Numbered from the stretch's first letter, positions 1 through 11,795 are shown. The stretch is DNA of 64,000 nt from Periconia sp. R9002 (GCA_023627715.1 JAMAHW010000001.1:310001-374000); one strand, 5' to 3'. Notes: a model not told the origin generated them from the letters alone. Program-made: numbers and translations.

Positions 1-566
1 CATTTCTTATCTGTCTTGTGATTCTCGGCTCGGTCCTCGGAAATTCATTTGTCGCTGGCCGAATGACAGTAGCAGCTGCTAACAAGCGTTGGATCCCATC
101 GATCTTCGCCACCGTAGGCCAGATTGGAACCTACAAAGTTTCGTCACTTTCTACCAAACCACCCTCATCGTCAGCCTCAAACGAGACTGCTGTAACGGAC
201 GATTCCACTTCACCTGGCGGTCAATCCCCCATCAATGCTCTCCTGCTCAGCACGATTCTCTCCGCTGTATACATCCTCCTTGGCAATATGCGTATTCTAC
301 TCACGCTCAATGGCCTTGCTGAGTACGCTTTCTTCTTCCTTACGGTACTGGGCGCCATCTTACTGCGTTGGAAGCAGCCCGGTCTCGAGAGGCCGGTCAA
401 GCCGTTCATCGCTATACCTGTAGTGTTTGCCGTCATAAGTGGGTTTGTAGTAGTCAGAGGTGCCGTGTTTGCACCTGTGCAGGCCGGCATCTTGGTCGGT
501 ATTTGGGCTGTTGGCGGACTGTGGTATATTTCCAGAGGGAGAGTAAGGAGCTGGTTCCGTCGATAG
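1..566 (+). CDS. L-type amino acid permease (APC superfamily), 3' part
   Basis: The reading frame is open from base 3, so the gene begins before the window and only about the last 188 residues are present. The sequence reads like the C-terminal third of fungal LAT/Mup1-type amino acid transporters: a conserved LGNSFVAGR segment, an Asn-Lys-rich helix end, then four hydrophobic spans, including NALLLSTILSAVYILLGN, LNGLAEYAFFFLTVLGA and the last two near the C-terminus. A basic tail (SRGRVRSWFRR) ends the protein in the cytosol. A Ser/Thr-rich insert of about 30 residues (around bases 150-225) sits in the loop before the NALLLST helix and is longer than usual for the family. The role would be plasma-membrane uptake or exchange of amino acids; the substrate cannot be told from this part. 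Family is fairly sure, specificity is not. Confidence 0.8.
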   Translation, partial: FLICLVILGSVLGNSFVAGRMTVAAANKRWIPSIFATVGQIGTYKVSSLSTKPPSSSASNETAVTDDSTSPGGQSPINALLLSTILSAVYILLGNMRILLTLNGLAEYAFFFLTVLGAILLRWKQPGLERPVKPFIAIPVVFAVISGFVVVRGAVFAPVQAGILVGIWAVGGLWYISRGRVRSWFRR

Positions 567-1939
567 ATTTGCGATTAGAAGCAAAAGTAACGGTCCTCGA
601 TGTTCATGGGTGGCTGAAATTTCGATGATGTTTAGTGGGTCTAATGATGGTATGTGGTTTTGGTTCCATTACTATACATTCTTAATCCGAAAGGGGCAAC
701 ATAAAGAAACCTTGGAGGCAAGCCGGATTTATAGACAAAGTTGAGCGTATACCAATCAATATCTATCCACTTTGATAAACCGCAACAGAGTGAGCACGAT
801 ACCTCGACCAGGGAATAATCGTTTGTGCACAAGGAAAACGCCCTACCCGCACCGCCCACCTGAAAGGTTCACTGACTCGTGAAATTATAAGATTTTCCGT
901 CACACTATCTCTGTATTCACATCAGTGATCCCATTGCCTGGGAGAAGGGTTCTATCAAGTTCTTTGGGGGAGGATTTGTGGGCGGAGCAGCATTTCACCG
1001 GTCATTACTTCGCTGAGAAGCGAGATGTCGATACCTAAGCGCTGAGCACGGTTGGTGTCGACTGTACAGTAGTATATTAGAACCAGCTAGCTTGGGGGCG
1101 CAAATGTTAGTCCATGTCGCTTTCTTGTGACTAGTTTGCTAGTGTAATATTAGAAATCTACAAACGATTTGTTGTTTGCCCACCGAACATTGTCTGAAGA
1201 GAAGGAACGGAAGGATCCGAGAAGGCTGTTGCCTCTGGATAGTTGGTTCAAACTGATGCCCGTATACCGTATACTGTTGAAAATCCGCCTAGCTAACTGT
1301 CACCGCAACATCTCGTTATTTCCTGAGCCACGTTTCATAATTTCAAGGGCTGATTCAGTTATGCTTTTTTAAGAGCCGCAGCGGCTGAGAAGAAACTAGC
1401 GCGCCCCGCTTACGGGGCGTTTGCTTACGGGGCGTAATTCCCATGTCCATTTCATATGTGACCCAGAACCATTAACCTCAAGTTCAGCCACAATCACCCA
1501 CCAATCCCGGCTACATAGGCTACAATTCGCGAACCGAAGACAGCAGACTATACTCGATAGCTGTAGTACATTTCCGGATTCGAACAAAGGAGCTTTTTCC
1601 TAGTTCCGGGCGAAATTGGCATGAACGTGAATGGACCCATTGGAGTGCTAGGCGTCGAACTGGACTTCGCTGGCGGGCCAAAGCACAAGGCATTAACATT
1701 GGTCCCCGAGCCTTCGGTATCGGAAGATGTTGGGTTAACAGTAAAGAGACCCAGGGGGATGATGGCATAATGCATTACCGTGAAGCGCTGCAGAAGTTTT
1801 TGGGTTGCAATATAAGACTGCATATGCCGTGTCGCCCGACAACGCCTGCTTTTGCCTGGTGGTTTTCTGATCAGTTATTCCCTCCTGCCTGTCTTTACCT
1901 GCACTCTGGTTCCTGGGTCGGATACGATACCTAACCATC
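567..1939. other. Intergenic, no confident gene
   Basis: Contains the 3' region of the permease and the promoter of the 14-Cys gene at 1940. Short open frames (for example minus strand 1548-1823) look partly protein-like, but no start, splice pattern or family could be supported. A GC-rich hairpin with a tandem repeat lies at 1402-1435 (see separate entry). Confidence 0.5.
1402..1435. repeat. GC hairpin plus 13-bp direct repeat
   Basis: CGCCCCG (1402-1408) is followed after a 4-base loop by its reverse complement CGGGGCG (1413-1419). The 13-mer GCTTACGGGGCGT occurs at 1408-1420 and again at 1423-1435, a 15-bp period. The surroundings are much less GC-rich. Its function is unknown. Confidence 0.75.
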
Positions 1940-3026
1940 ATGCTCGCCCCCACACTCATTAACCTCGCGCTCATAACGCTCTCTTCAATACAACCAGGCA
2001 CAGCATCGTGCTATGATTACAACGGCAAAATTCAAGGTCCAGAATGGCAACCTTGTGCCAGTGATTCCGGCTCTATTTCTACATGTTGCGCAACCAACCG
2101 GAAGAACCCCTTCGGAGGAGCAGTCGATTCCAACGGCCAAAACAGCGATCGCTGCCTTTCCAACGGTCTGTGTCAAAGTCAAGTCACAATAAACAGCGCA
2201 AATGTGACGTCGTATTTTCGCAACGGGTGCACGGCGGAAAGCCCAGACGACAAGTGGTGTTTGAACAAGGTGTGCGCATCAGATGGAAGACCGGACTGGG
2301 GTAAGTTTTATCTCCAAAGCACAAAGTAGCTGTAATTGCTGGAAATCAAACTGACTCCTTAATCCAGGCGGAGCAGCAGAAATGACGCCGTGTGATGGGA
2401 CTCCGGATAGCAAGCTCTGGTGCTGTGGACGGACAACAGCCTGTTGCGGGAAAGATACACAGTGGGAACTACCCACCACATTGGGAGCCGCGGTACCAGC
2501 CCTTGGAAGAATAGTAGCGACATCTTCCTCGTCATCCAAATCTACTTCACCGCCCACTTCATCACCAACCACCTCATCAACCACTTCCCCAACCGCCTCG
2601 CCAAACTCCGCACCAACCCAATCACCAACCCCCCCAAACTCATCTAATCCCGCCAACTCCTCACCCTTAACACCAACCCCTATTCCAGAAAAGCAACCCA
2701 CCCTCGCCGCAGGCGCCATCGCGGGTATCGTCGTTGCCTGCGTAGTCGCCATCGCCGCGGTCCTCGTCATCATACTCCTCAAGCGCCGCTGGGACGCCAA
2801 GCGCAAGAAGCTCGAGGAAAAAGTCGTCAAAGCACGCGAGGCGCATGAGGTATCTCAAAACGCGACGTACGAGTACTGGGGACATCGACTGGATACGTCG
2901 TCCCCGCCCCTGGAAATGTCTATTAATGAAGACAAGGTGCATGAGCTGCACTCGGATGCGACGCCCCATGAAATGGGGCTTGATCCTCATGGGGCGAATC
3001 AGCAGGAGGTTAAGAATATGGTTTAA
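1940..3026 (+). CDS. 14-cysteine ectodomain single-pass membrane protein (paralog A)
   Basis: Exons 1940-2300 and 2368-3026 (67-bp GTAAGT...CAG intron, phase 1) give 339 aa. Domain order: signal peptide (residues 1-23); a compact cysteine-rich ectodomain to about residue 150 with 14 Cys (motifs CYDYNG, TCCATN, RCLSNGLC, TPCDG, WCCG, ACCGK); a Ser/Thr/Pro stalk rich in SPT repeats; one transmembrane span of Ala/Val/Ile (AAGAIAGIVVACVVAIAAVL) followed by a basic stop-transfer KRRWDAKRKK; and a cytoplasmic tail of about 80 residues that begins as a charged helix. The predicted topology is type I, like a cell-surface sensor or receptor. The family has no function I can name. The gene at 15808 is a clear paralog with every cysteine kept and an intron at nearly the same place. 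The receptor-like role is inferred only from topology. Confidence 0.85.
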
Positions 3027-3800
3027 AAGAAATAAGAACTTCCTTTCGATAGTAGTAATAGTAATTGATCAATCAACGAAGATGAATTTCTTATGTCATG
3101 TGATGTGGCACCATTCTGTATCCGTGGTGTGCTTATCATGAGTTGGAACGACTAGTCCCGTCTCCGTCTCACAAACAATGAGCTGTTTCTAAGCCTGATT
3201 ATCGAGTGTCCTTCAAGAGCAGATGGTTTTAAAGAACCCCCAGGCATGATTCCAGCTCGACACCAATCACTGACGAAAATCAAAATTCCAATCATGCGAA
3301 CAAATCATTACATTCGGGGCTCAAGCGCATCGACGCGAGCAACTACCTATGCGTATACAAAAGAACCAAAACAAAAACGCCCCTAGGCTCAAGCGCATAG
3401 CGCGAGCTCTCTCATTTGTGATGCAGTATATCCGGCCCTTTCCGTCAACCTATCTTGCGATTGATATGCTAAATAAAAAGAAGACTCCCGAGATAATGCC
3501 CGCCTGTTACTGTCCATGGTGGAGTGAATGAACGAGTGGATATACCGTAACTATGTGCGCCGGGTGTAACGAGATGCAATCGAATATGAAGAACGCCCCA
3601 TACCAGTCCGTATCCATGAGTGTGTCAACCCCTGTTTTTTTCTCCCGTTGTTTTTCCTTTTCCCCTGAAGATGCGCCGTTGAAGACCGAAATGCAGTATA
3701 CCAAATAAAAATAAGAAAAACGATATGAGGGGAAACAAGGCACTCTCTTCCCGCTTTTGATGTGTTGGAAATCACCAAAAGGCAAGAAGAACCGCCCAAA
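3027..3800. other. Intergenic between convergent genes; two-copy direct repeat
   Basis: 3' regions of the 14-Cys gene and of the Ca2+ ATPase. No gene is seen. GGCTCAAGCGCAT occurs at 3318-3330 and again at 3386-3398, each followed within a few bases by GCGAGC: an imperfect 23-bp direct repeat with 68-bp spacing. Confidence 0.5.
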
Positions 3801-6800
3801 TTAGGCCATGACGCCCTTCTCCGCATCGCCGTCGTGACTGCCGTTCGAGACCGGCGACTTCCCCCTGTTCAGCGCACCATCGCTCTCACCCTTCTTAGAC
3901 CGCTTCATCTTCGCCATGGCTCTATGCGTCACACGCGCAATGGGTCGATACGTGAGCACAAACGGTTTCCCCACGACGCCCGCCACGGCTCCAAACCACG
4001 CATCGGGAAACAAGCGCACGCACACACCCCAGGGGATGCAAAGAAGCGCCACCACGATCGAAATGGCCCACTGCGGCCCGTTGATCCTGACGATGCTGAA
4101 CGCGGTCGAGCCGAAGAAGGCAATCGCCACCTGACACCCGACCATGATGACGTTCATGGCCATGAAGTAGTAGTTCCTGTGGATGCCGACGAAGATGTTG
4201 AGTTTGTTGTCCAAGCGCCGGTTGTTGTACTGGTTGAAGATTTGGAGCCAGACGAACATGTTGAAGATGAGGGAGCGCATTTCGTTTTCAGGATAGGGAA
4301 GGAACTTGGGACCGCCGAAGTGGAGCGTGAAGGTCGCGACGACTTGGAAGAGGGCTTGGCCGATGATCATTTTCCACATGGTTAGGCTGATGATGGAGGC
4401 GCTGCGCGGTGTGGGGTTGCGGTCGAGAATTTCTTCGGTGGGCGCATCGGTAGAGAGGGAGAGCGCGGCGAGGGAGTCCCTGGAGTGGGGTTAGTGGGTG
4501 GTTTTTGGAGGGACTGGGAAAGGGAGGGCTTACATGAAGAGGTTGATCCAAAGGAGTTGGACCGCGGTCAGGACGGATCGCATCTCGGCATCTTGAAGGG
4601 CGGTGATGAAGGCGACGAGCATGGCTGTGATGTTAACGGTAATCTGGAACTGAAGGAACTTCTGAACAGCGTCGTTGACCGCACGCCCCCACATCAAGGC
4701 AGTGAGAATCGATGCGAAGTTGTCGTCCATGAGGATAATAGCAGAAGCTTCTTTAGCTACCTCCGTTCCTGCGATGCCCATTGAGAAACCAATGTCTGCG
4801 GCCTTGAGAGCTGGTCCGTCATTTGTTCCGTCGCCAGTGACGGCGACGATTCCGCCCAATTTACGTAGACGAGTAACTAGAACACGTTTGTCTTCCGGAG
4901 ATGATCGTGCCAGGACCTGTAGTCTGGGTAGGATAGCATCCATGTCGTTGTCACTGAGCTGGCGAAATTCGGGGCCCTCCATAACGATGCCATCGGTGTA
5001 GATGCCGCAGTCAGTCGCGATAGCCTTTGCGGTGACAATATTATCACCAGTAACCATGCGAACTATCACACCAGCGTGTGTACATTTAGCAACGGCTTCG
5101 GGAACACCAGGGCGAAGGGGATCTTGGATGCCGACAACACCGAGGAAGGTCATGTCCTGAAGCAAAGCGCCTAAATCAATGGCTTGAGTCGGGTCGTCAG
5201 GATTTTCAGTGCCTCGAGGGGGCCACTGTGGGAAATCCTTGTAGATAATGCCAATGGTGCGAAGCGATTGCTGGGCATACGTGTCGATGATCTCGGCGAA
5301 GCGCTTCGTCTGCGGGCCATCCAAGTTGACGATACCGGTGGGAAGAGCAAGCTGAGAAGAGTAACTGAGCAGAATCTCGGAAGCACCCTTGACGAGCAGG
5401 CGGTAGGTGCCGTTGGACAGTTGCTGAACCGCACCCATACATTTCTTACTCGAGTCGAACGGCAGCATCTGAACTACGTGTGCACTTGTTCGCTCCTGGG
5501 AGAGACTGGTCATCCCGAGAACGTTCTTTGCGAAACCCAAAAGCGCAGTTTCGGTCTTGGATCCAATGAAGCCGAATTCTCCACCGTCGCCTTCGAATGC
5601 AGTCGAGTTGATGGCCACAGACTCAATTAAGAGGCGTTTTTGGTCGTTAGTGAGACGCGCCGCGAACTGCGAAGAACGACTTTCTGATGCGCCGGGGTTT
5701 TTATCATCGAACGAGTCTTCACCGAAAGTACCCGTGACAACTGTCATCTTGTTCTGGGTCAATGTGCCCGTCTTATCGGAGCATACAGTAGTGGCGTTCC
5801 CCATGACTTCGCAAGACTTGAGAATACGAACCAGGTTGTTCATCTTCACCATCTGTGTTGTTGCAAATGCGAGAGATAACGTAATGGCAAGGGGAAGACC
5901 TTCTGGGACGGCTACAACGATGATGGTTACTGAAACGATGAGGATTTCCATGAACCGAGAAGCCTTTTCTGCGGGAGAGAGTGGGCTTCCTTTGAAGGTG
6001 GCGACCAAGCGGAAGGTTAGGATAAGGAGTAAAAGGAAGGATGCTGCAGTGGCCAGTTTGGCGATACCTTTGGCGAGCTTGTCGAGTTTGACTTGAAGAG
6101 GGGTAGGCTCGACGTCTTGACGCATCGCCATGAGGATTTTGCCGTAGCTGGAATTTACGCCGACCGAAGTGACAAGGTATGTTCCTACACCTTGCAGAAC
6201 CTTGCTTCCAGAGATGATGAAAGGATCAAGGTCTTTGCTGTTGGTCTGGCCACGTTCGAGAAGTCGAAGCACCTGTTCAGCACTGGTCTTCTTCATCTGA
6301 TCCGACTCGCCTGTTGCAGAGGATTCATCACATTTCACATTGTGGCCCGAGATGAAGATACCGTCGGCAGGAATGAGATCACCAGGCTCCATGTGGAGTA
6401 CATCGCCGACAAGCACATCATACACTGAGATCGTGAAGCTTTTTCCAGAGCGAATCACTTTGACTTCTCTAGCCTCCTTCTTAGCATTAAGCTTAACAAA
6501 GGCGCGCTCCTTCTGGAAATCGTTAATGGCTCCGACCAAGACTACGACGACGATGGACACGCAGATGGCGCAACCTTCAATCCAGTCTATAGAGGGAGGG
6601 GCATTGGGACCATGGTCTACGCCGAACGTTTCGTAGAGGCCAAGGGCGAGTGAGATGACGGCAGCCACAGTGAGGAGGATGAGCACGCTTTCCTTGTAGT
6701 ACGCCTCCCACATGAGCAGAAAGAAGGATTTCGGCTTCTTCGTCGGGGTTGTGTTTGTGCTGTAGACGCGCTTGCGGTCGTAGAATGATTCGTTGCTATG

Positions 6801-7454
6801 AGATCCTCCCGCTGATGAGCCCGACGGACCATCGTCGGTGAGGTCAACGTGACGAGTTTCTACAGGTCGCGGTAGTCCAGACATATCCGCGCCACGAAGC
6901 TTACGGTACTGCTTCGTAACTGATTCGAATGAGACGGATCCACGAAGCTCCGTTTCGTCCACACTCAAACCAGCATCGACATCGGTTCTCAAGCCTGCCT
7001 CAAGGCCTGGGAGTCCACCTAGAGCGATGAAGGCGGGTAGTGATTTGGGGTTGAGCATCTTGTTCAATTGACCGGGGCTGAAGGCGAACTTGTTGTCAAT
7101 AACGGCGAAGTCCTTTTCAGTTCCAGGATCGGCCTTGAGCGCATCATCATATGAATGGCCATCGATAGTGAAGGCGCTTGACTTGAGGGAAGAGGCTCCT
7201 GCTAGTGTTGCTTCACTTGCGGCGCGACTTCGACCATTTGAGGGCTGATTCCGTGTCGATCCTGTGCTGAGATTTGATGGATTTCTCGAATCTGCTGCAA
7301 ATGTGCGATCCGGGACCAGCGTTGCTGGAGAGATGTCGTCGGCATTGGGCGATATCGCCGTAAACGTATCGTCGGTGTTCGTCCGCATGGGGGTTCTGGG
7401 GATATCCACCGTTATTTCAGGTAGCGCGGTTTGCGCGCTTGATGATGAAGCCAT
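3801..7454 (-). CDS. PMC1: Vacuolar-type Ca2+-transporting P-type ATPase (P2B)
   Basis: Exons (minus) 7454-4534 and 4479-3801 with a 54-bp intron give 1199 aa. The intron splits a conserved motif, LFM|DSLAALSL. It pumps Ca2+ out of the cytosol, in fungi mainly into the vacuole, at the cost of ATP. Visible motifs: actuator ATGES; VPEGLP in M4 (the Ca2+-binding helix); phosphorylation loop SDKTGTLTQNKM with the aspartate at about residue 560; hinge TGDGTNDGPALK; and C-terminal helices after the DSLAALSLSTD segment. The first ~200 residues are a Ser/Thr-rich extension with no autoinhibitory site I can identify. Length fits fungal Pmc1/PmcA. A CrzA-like element lies 330 bp upstream of the start, as expected for a calcineurin-regulated pump. 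Vacuolar rather than plasma-membrane placement is inferred from the fungal family. Confidence 0.95.
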
Positions 7455-7781
7455 GCTCAGCAGGCTTTTAAAAATGTATAGTGATCAAAAATATTAGAAA
7501 ACTATTCACATGAGACTTGGAATAAGATGATAAGTTGAAGAAGTATTTTCTATTGCAAGTTATATATCAAAATCCTAAATCCAAAAATCCTATATGGAAC
7601 ACCAAGAAGAATCACCGAAACAAATCTGTTCGGTCGATTGGTAAATCTGGTGATCACTGTGTGCGAAAGTAAGGCACACGCGGAGGGCGGACCTTGGCCC
7701 GCTACTTGGCTGCTGTGCCGAGCCATATAGACAATTGATTATTGAGGTAAAAGAGAGGGAGAAGGAGAAGACAAGAGAATT

Positions 7782-7790
7782 GGGGCTGTG
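7782..7790 (+). promoter_or_regulatory. Candidate CrzA/Crz1 binding site
   Basis: GGGGCTGTG fits the Aspergillus CrzA consensus G[T/G]GGC[T/A]G[T/G]G exactly. It stands 328 bp upstream of the Ca2+ ATPase start codon, and PMC1-type genes are known calcineurin-Crz1 targets. A chance match of this 9-mer is expected about once per 16 kb (both strands), so this is suggestive only. Confidence 0.45.
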
Positions 7791-8982
7791 CAGCGTGAGA
7801 CGTTGGACGTGATTATATGTGATAAAAGTGCAGAGGGCGGGCTTGGGAGCGGCTTTGTAAGGAGGAGAGGGCGAGTGAAACCTGCATTGAATCATGAACA
7901 AGAAGAAAAAATAACCGACGAAAAGAACCTTCGGCAGTTGTCAAAGAAGCCTTGGGACAAAAGCTTGTGGGGCTTTTGCATGACGAAAAGTTTCTTTTCT
8001 TCTTCTTTGTGGTTCTTATGTATATTCGTCGTCAAGTGTGGAGCCCAATGTGAGTGCCTTGTTGTTCATGCGCGATGATGTTTGACAGCCTTGTCAACCG
8101 TCGTTCGTGTTGAAGTTTTGTGTCTTGCGAAGAAAACTGGATGTTGCCTCGGCGAATGACATTGATCACGTTTCAGCTGAATCGAACTACTGTTACACAG
8201 GGTACAACTCTGACTCGGGGTACTCCGCTGGACATGGTCTGGACAGCTTTCAATACGCCAAGAGTGCATTGCTTGGATTTCTTGGTGTTTTTAAGTCAAG
8301 GCCGACCTCGTGTGGAGTTGCACTAGCAGGCGCAATGCCGCCATCATCTTGCCCTCCACGTTGGGTCGCTAAAGATCAGAGCAGAGCAGAGTGAAGCGAG
8401 ACCGACCGAGACCACATGGGCACGGCACATGAGCCGTTGCCGCATAGTTGACAGCGATTGGAAGGTGGAGTCAAGTGTGTCAGTAGAGCAATCTTACGGG
8501 ATGAAGATGGATGGGGTTAATCGTCGGCACACGAGATGTACTAGGCGATACGCAAGCAGGCAATAGCCACGAGGGGAGGAGCAGCGCATTTATATACTCA
8601 TGGCGTGGTGGCTATAAGACGATTTGATTAAGATTGCTGCACGATTAGCATGAAGGGTCCCGGGACAATGGCAGGATATGCAGCGTATGGGTAAGTATAG
8701 TAGTGTAGTCGTATTTGTAGGCCTCGGATGAGGAATGCCATATCGGGGCCACAGGTACGAACGAATGAGGCGCTTCGAAGGCGAAAGTGCAGACGAGGAC
8801 GACAATGCACACAGGGGCAGATCCCCGCTAAGCGCCGCCGAGTGGGGACGGACAGTGGACGAGTGCTTGTCGCTGTTGAGGTCTTGGGCCGTAGGTGGAG
8901 TAGCGTCCATGTACAAGCGGTGATGCTCCGCTTCTCTCCGCGCCGGTCACGGGACCTCGCGCCCCAGCCAAAGCCCCAGGGC

Positions 8983-9020
8983 GGTCGCACGAGGTCGCAG
9001 AAGCTCGCAGACGGTCGCAG
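8983..9020. repeat. Four 10-bp phased GGTCGCA units
   Basis: GGTCGCAC, GGTCGCAG, GCTCGCAG and GGTCGCAG start at 8983, 8993, 9003 and 9013, exactly 10 bp apart, with a degenerate fifth unit (GCGATCAGAG) after them. The array ends about 380 bp upstream of the zinc-cluster gene start. One-turn phasing would place equal motifs on one face of the helix. Confidence 0.7.
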
Positions 9021-9398
9021 GCGATCAGAGCAGAGGGGAAGCAGAGACGATTGCATAAAGTCGCGACTGAAACGACAAAGCCATGAAGGGCGGGCGGGCG
9101 TTGCAAACGTCGCAAGTATGTCGTGCGGAGCGGTTGTGTGTGAGATGTGCCTCGTCGTGCAACAGAGGCAACCCTTCCCGATTAGTCACCCTCTCCTGGC
9201 CAGCTTTCCTCCTCCCAATCCACCACCCACTCGGCCCGTAAAACAAACAACAAATCTCACCCTCCGCGCTGTCTATGAGAACATCTTCTCCTGTCTCCTC
9301 CGCCGAGCTCTTTGTCACCGGAATCTTCATGTCCCGGGCGGACCTTCTGACATATCGCACCACTGCATCATACTTTTATACACCCTCTCTCGTACATC

Positions 9399-10966
9399 AT
9401 GTGTCCATTCAGTAAGAATTCCCACAAAACCATGCTCACTTGCATCCTATCCTCCATATGCCCTCCTCTTGCCGAAATGCTGCCTCTCCGCCGTATCCAA
9501 CAACCACTGACCTTTGGATTCTCTGCCACTAGCCTCTCTGCCCCCCGGTGAAAACCACGTCTCTTCTCCTGCTGCTTCTGCTGTCAAAGACTGGCAACCA
9601 CGAAGGAAATCCGTTTCCAATGCCTGCGAGCGCTGCAGACGGAGAAAAATAAGATGTGACGGCGACACTCCATGTTCAACGTGCAAACGCTTTTCGTTGC
9701 AATGTATAAGATCTCAAAAACCACGCGAGGTGGTCGCATCGTGCGTAACCTCAATGCGCTCGCGCTATCGCGGCTTCACGTGACCGTGCACTCACCCTTC
9801 CCAGTGAACATCAAGCCGCGCTAGAAGGTCGAATACACCAGTTAGAGGCGCAACTCGCTGCCCACGTGTCCGCCCCAATGCACGGCATGGAAACCATCGA
9901 CGAGAATTCCTACATGTCCACGACGCCTGCGAGCTTGACCCCCTCCGGTTTCGATTGGGGCCAAAGTCCTCCACCATTGACCATCGACACCAATTTCGGG
10001 TCCTCTTTCAGTTCCCATGGCGACATGGATCTTGCGAGTTTTTCGGCCGTTTCCGTGGGCAGTGTGCCCTCAATAGCTATTACTGAATGTGAGCTCCCCA
10101 CCGTACAGCACCAGACGTCCTCGCCAGTGCCTTCGCTGTGGGGAGGCACCACTCAGACGTCGTCTCCCGATTTCCCAACCACGAGCATACAACCATTTGA
10201 TCCTAACATGATATCTTCAGCCCAAGCAAAACACATTTCGCCGCCGCCGCCTGGTCCTCCCCATACTGCCCCCTCGTGGGAATTCATGGCTCAGGGTTAC
10301 CAGGGACAGCTAAAACCTCAGAATCCGCACAGCATCAACCTTTCTAGAAGAACCTCCACAACCGCTTCCTCAAATTCCATGGACAGCGATGATGCTGGGG
10401 CAGACGAAGACGCCGATGTCATGCCTCTGGCGCCGGTACCCCACCTTCCACGGCAAGGCATTTTTGCAGCGCACGCCGAATCGCCCCCTCCAGGCTCTAC
10501 AAGATCGGCCTATACAGATAGGAGCCGAGCCCTCGTCACCACTCCATTCCCGAGCCGTTTTGAAGCCGAGACCTTGACCTCGGAATTTGTAGCCTATGTG
10601 AAGTCCTTGGAGCAGAAGGTTTATTCGGTTACGCCCGCGCAATTCGGCCGCATGTGCGAATTTGTTTATCCTGATCCTAAGAAAAGGGGCACGTCTGTTG
10701 ATGCGTCTGTTTCAACCCAAATGGCGCGTTTCCACGTGTTTATGGCCATGGCCATTGGGATGAAGATGCGCATCAAAGACGCCGTGGAAAATACCAATTC
10801 GCTGCTCGACACCTGCTACGATTTGGCTGTACAACAGGCGTCTACACCCACGTTTTGGCAGGAGCAGGGTGGTGTGGAAGCTGCCCAGCTCCTTAACATT
10901 TTCGCCTCAATACGCCGCGAAGCGTCATTTGAGCCCCGACCCCTGCAGCCGTCTTTCTCTTGGTGA
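9399..10966 (+). CDS. Zn2Cys6 transcription factor with 13-nt first coding exon
   Basis: Model: 9399-9411, 9533-9740, 9805-10966, 460 aa. The zinc-cluster frame has an upstream stop at 9508 and no ATG before the cluster, so an upstream start exon is needed. ATGTGTCCATTCA followed by GTAAGA (9412), a CTGAC branch point and CAC|TAG at 9532 restores the frame. The second intron (9741-9804, GTGCGT...CAG) joins REVVAS to EHQAALEG. Cysteines 36, 39, 46, 52, 55 and 62 fit CX2CX6CX5CX2CX6C, followed by a short coiled-coil linker (HQAALEGRIHQLEAQL). The middle is Ser/Pro/Thr-rich. The C-terminus (about residues 350-460, from LTSEFVAYV through ARFHVFMAMAIGMKM) resembles the start of the fungal middle-homology domain but ends early, after SFSW. 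Nuclear DNA-binding regulator; target unknown. The first exon is the least certain part. Confidence 0.8.
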
Positions 10967-11795
10967 AACAAGAGAAACCAGCCATGAAGATTCATGAGAC
11001 ATGAAAGTTGGACGACACCGTAACGGCACGGACGTCGTCTATGTTTGTTCTTGTATATTTGCGATTTGCGTACATTGCATGTACTCTTGCTCTGTTCTTT
11101 CCAGCTGTTTTCCATTCCCCTCGTCGTCCTGTCCTGCTACCGACTGTATATATGTGCTCGACTCATGGCGACGACGTCCTAGATAGACTTTTTTCCATAG
11201 ATACACAAATTCACGCCTGTGAGCGATCATTGATCGCTGCGTTGAAATTGCTCGTTGTGTGACCACGTGATGCTCCTTACAGAGAAAAAGAAAGCTTTTT
11301 TTGATAATCTTTTGGACCTGTTGTTTTTGTGAATGTCAACTGGAACTCAATGAGAAAGATAAACGTGGAGATCAAATACCCATCCTTCCCAGACAAACAG
11401 GTAAAAGTCGAATCCATCAAGAAGCAAAACAATTCTCAAACAAAGCGCGCTTCGACCTTTCTATTCTCTCTTTGTGTGAAAAAAAGAGCATAAAAAAATG
11501 TCCACGAAGAAACAAGCATTGCGAACTCTGCACCATACCACAAAAATTCACCTACAGCACATTATTTCACCATCAGTCCAGACCCATATCGAACCCAGTA
11601 AAGCAATCTTTAAACTTTCCCACGCTCCAAAAACCAATGGAGGCGACAATCCAATCCAATCCATCCGTAAACGGCTAGCCACCATGCACCATCCCTCCCA
11701 CCATTCCCACCCCTCCTCTAGTCCCCCTCCAAAAAAAGAAAGGCCAAAAAAAGAACATTCCCGACTTCCACTCAAACTGAGCGGACGAAGTATTT
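10967..11795. other. Intergenic, nothing supported
   Basis: 3' region of the zinc-cluster gene and AT-richer spacer up to the tRNA gene. Short open frames here have no recognisable protein character. Confidence 0.4.

Larger units (their letters stand above)
7455..9398. other. Divergent promoter region between PMC1 and the Zn2Cys6 gene
   Basis: Roughly 1.9 kb shared by the Ca2+ ATPase (minus) and the zinc-cluster gene (plus). No gene is supported. A long open frame on the plus strand around 8728-9510 is Arg/Ser/Cys-rich, lies in GC-rich repeats and runs out of frame into the promoter of the next gene. It holds a CrzA-like site (7782-7790) and a 10-bp phased repeat (8983-9020). The last 200 bp before 9399 are pyrimidine-rich on the plus strand, typical of fungal core promoters. 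Confidence 0.5.

Noticed and set aside
8728..9510. 260-codon open frame on the plus strand before the zinc-cluster gene
   Set aside because: It is Arg/Ser/Cys-rich, covers the 10-bp promoter repeat and pyrimidine-rich core promoter, and is out of frame with the real gene. GC-rich DNA gives few stops by chance.
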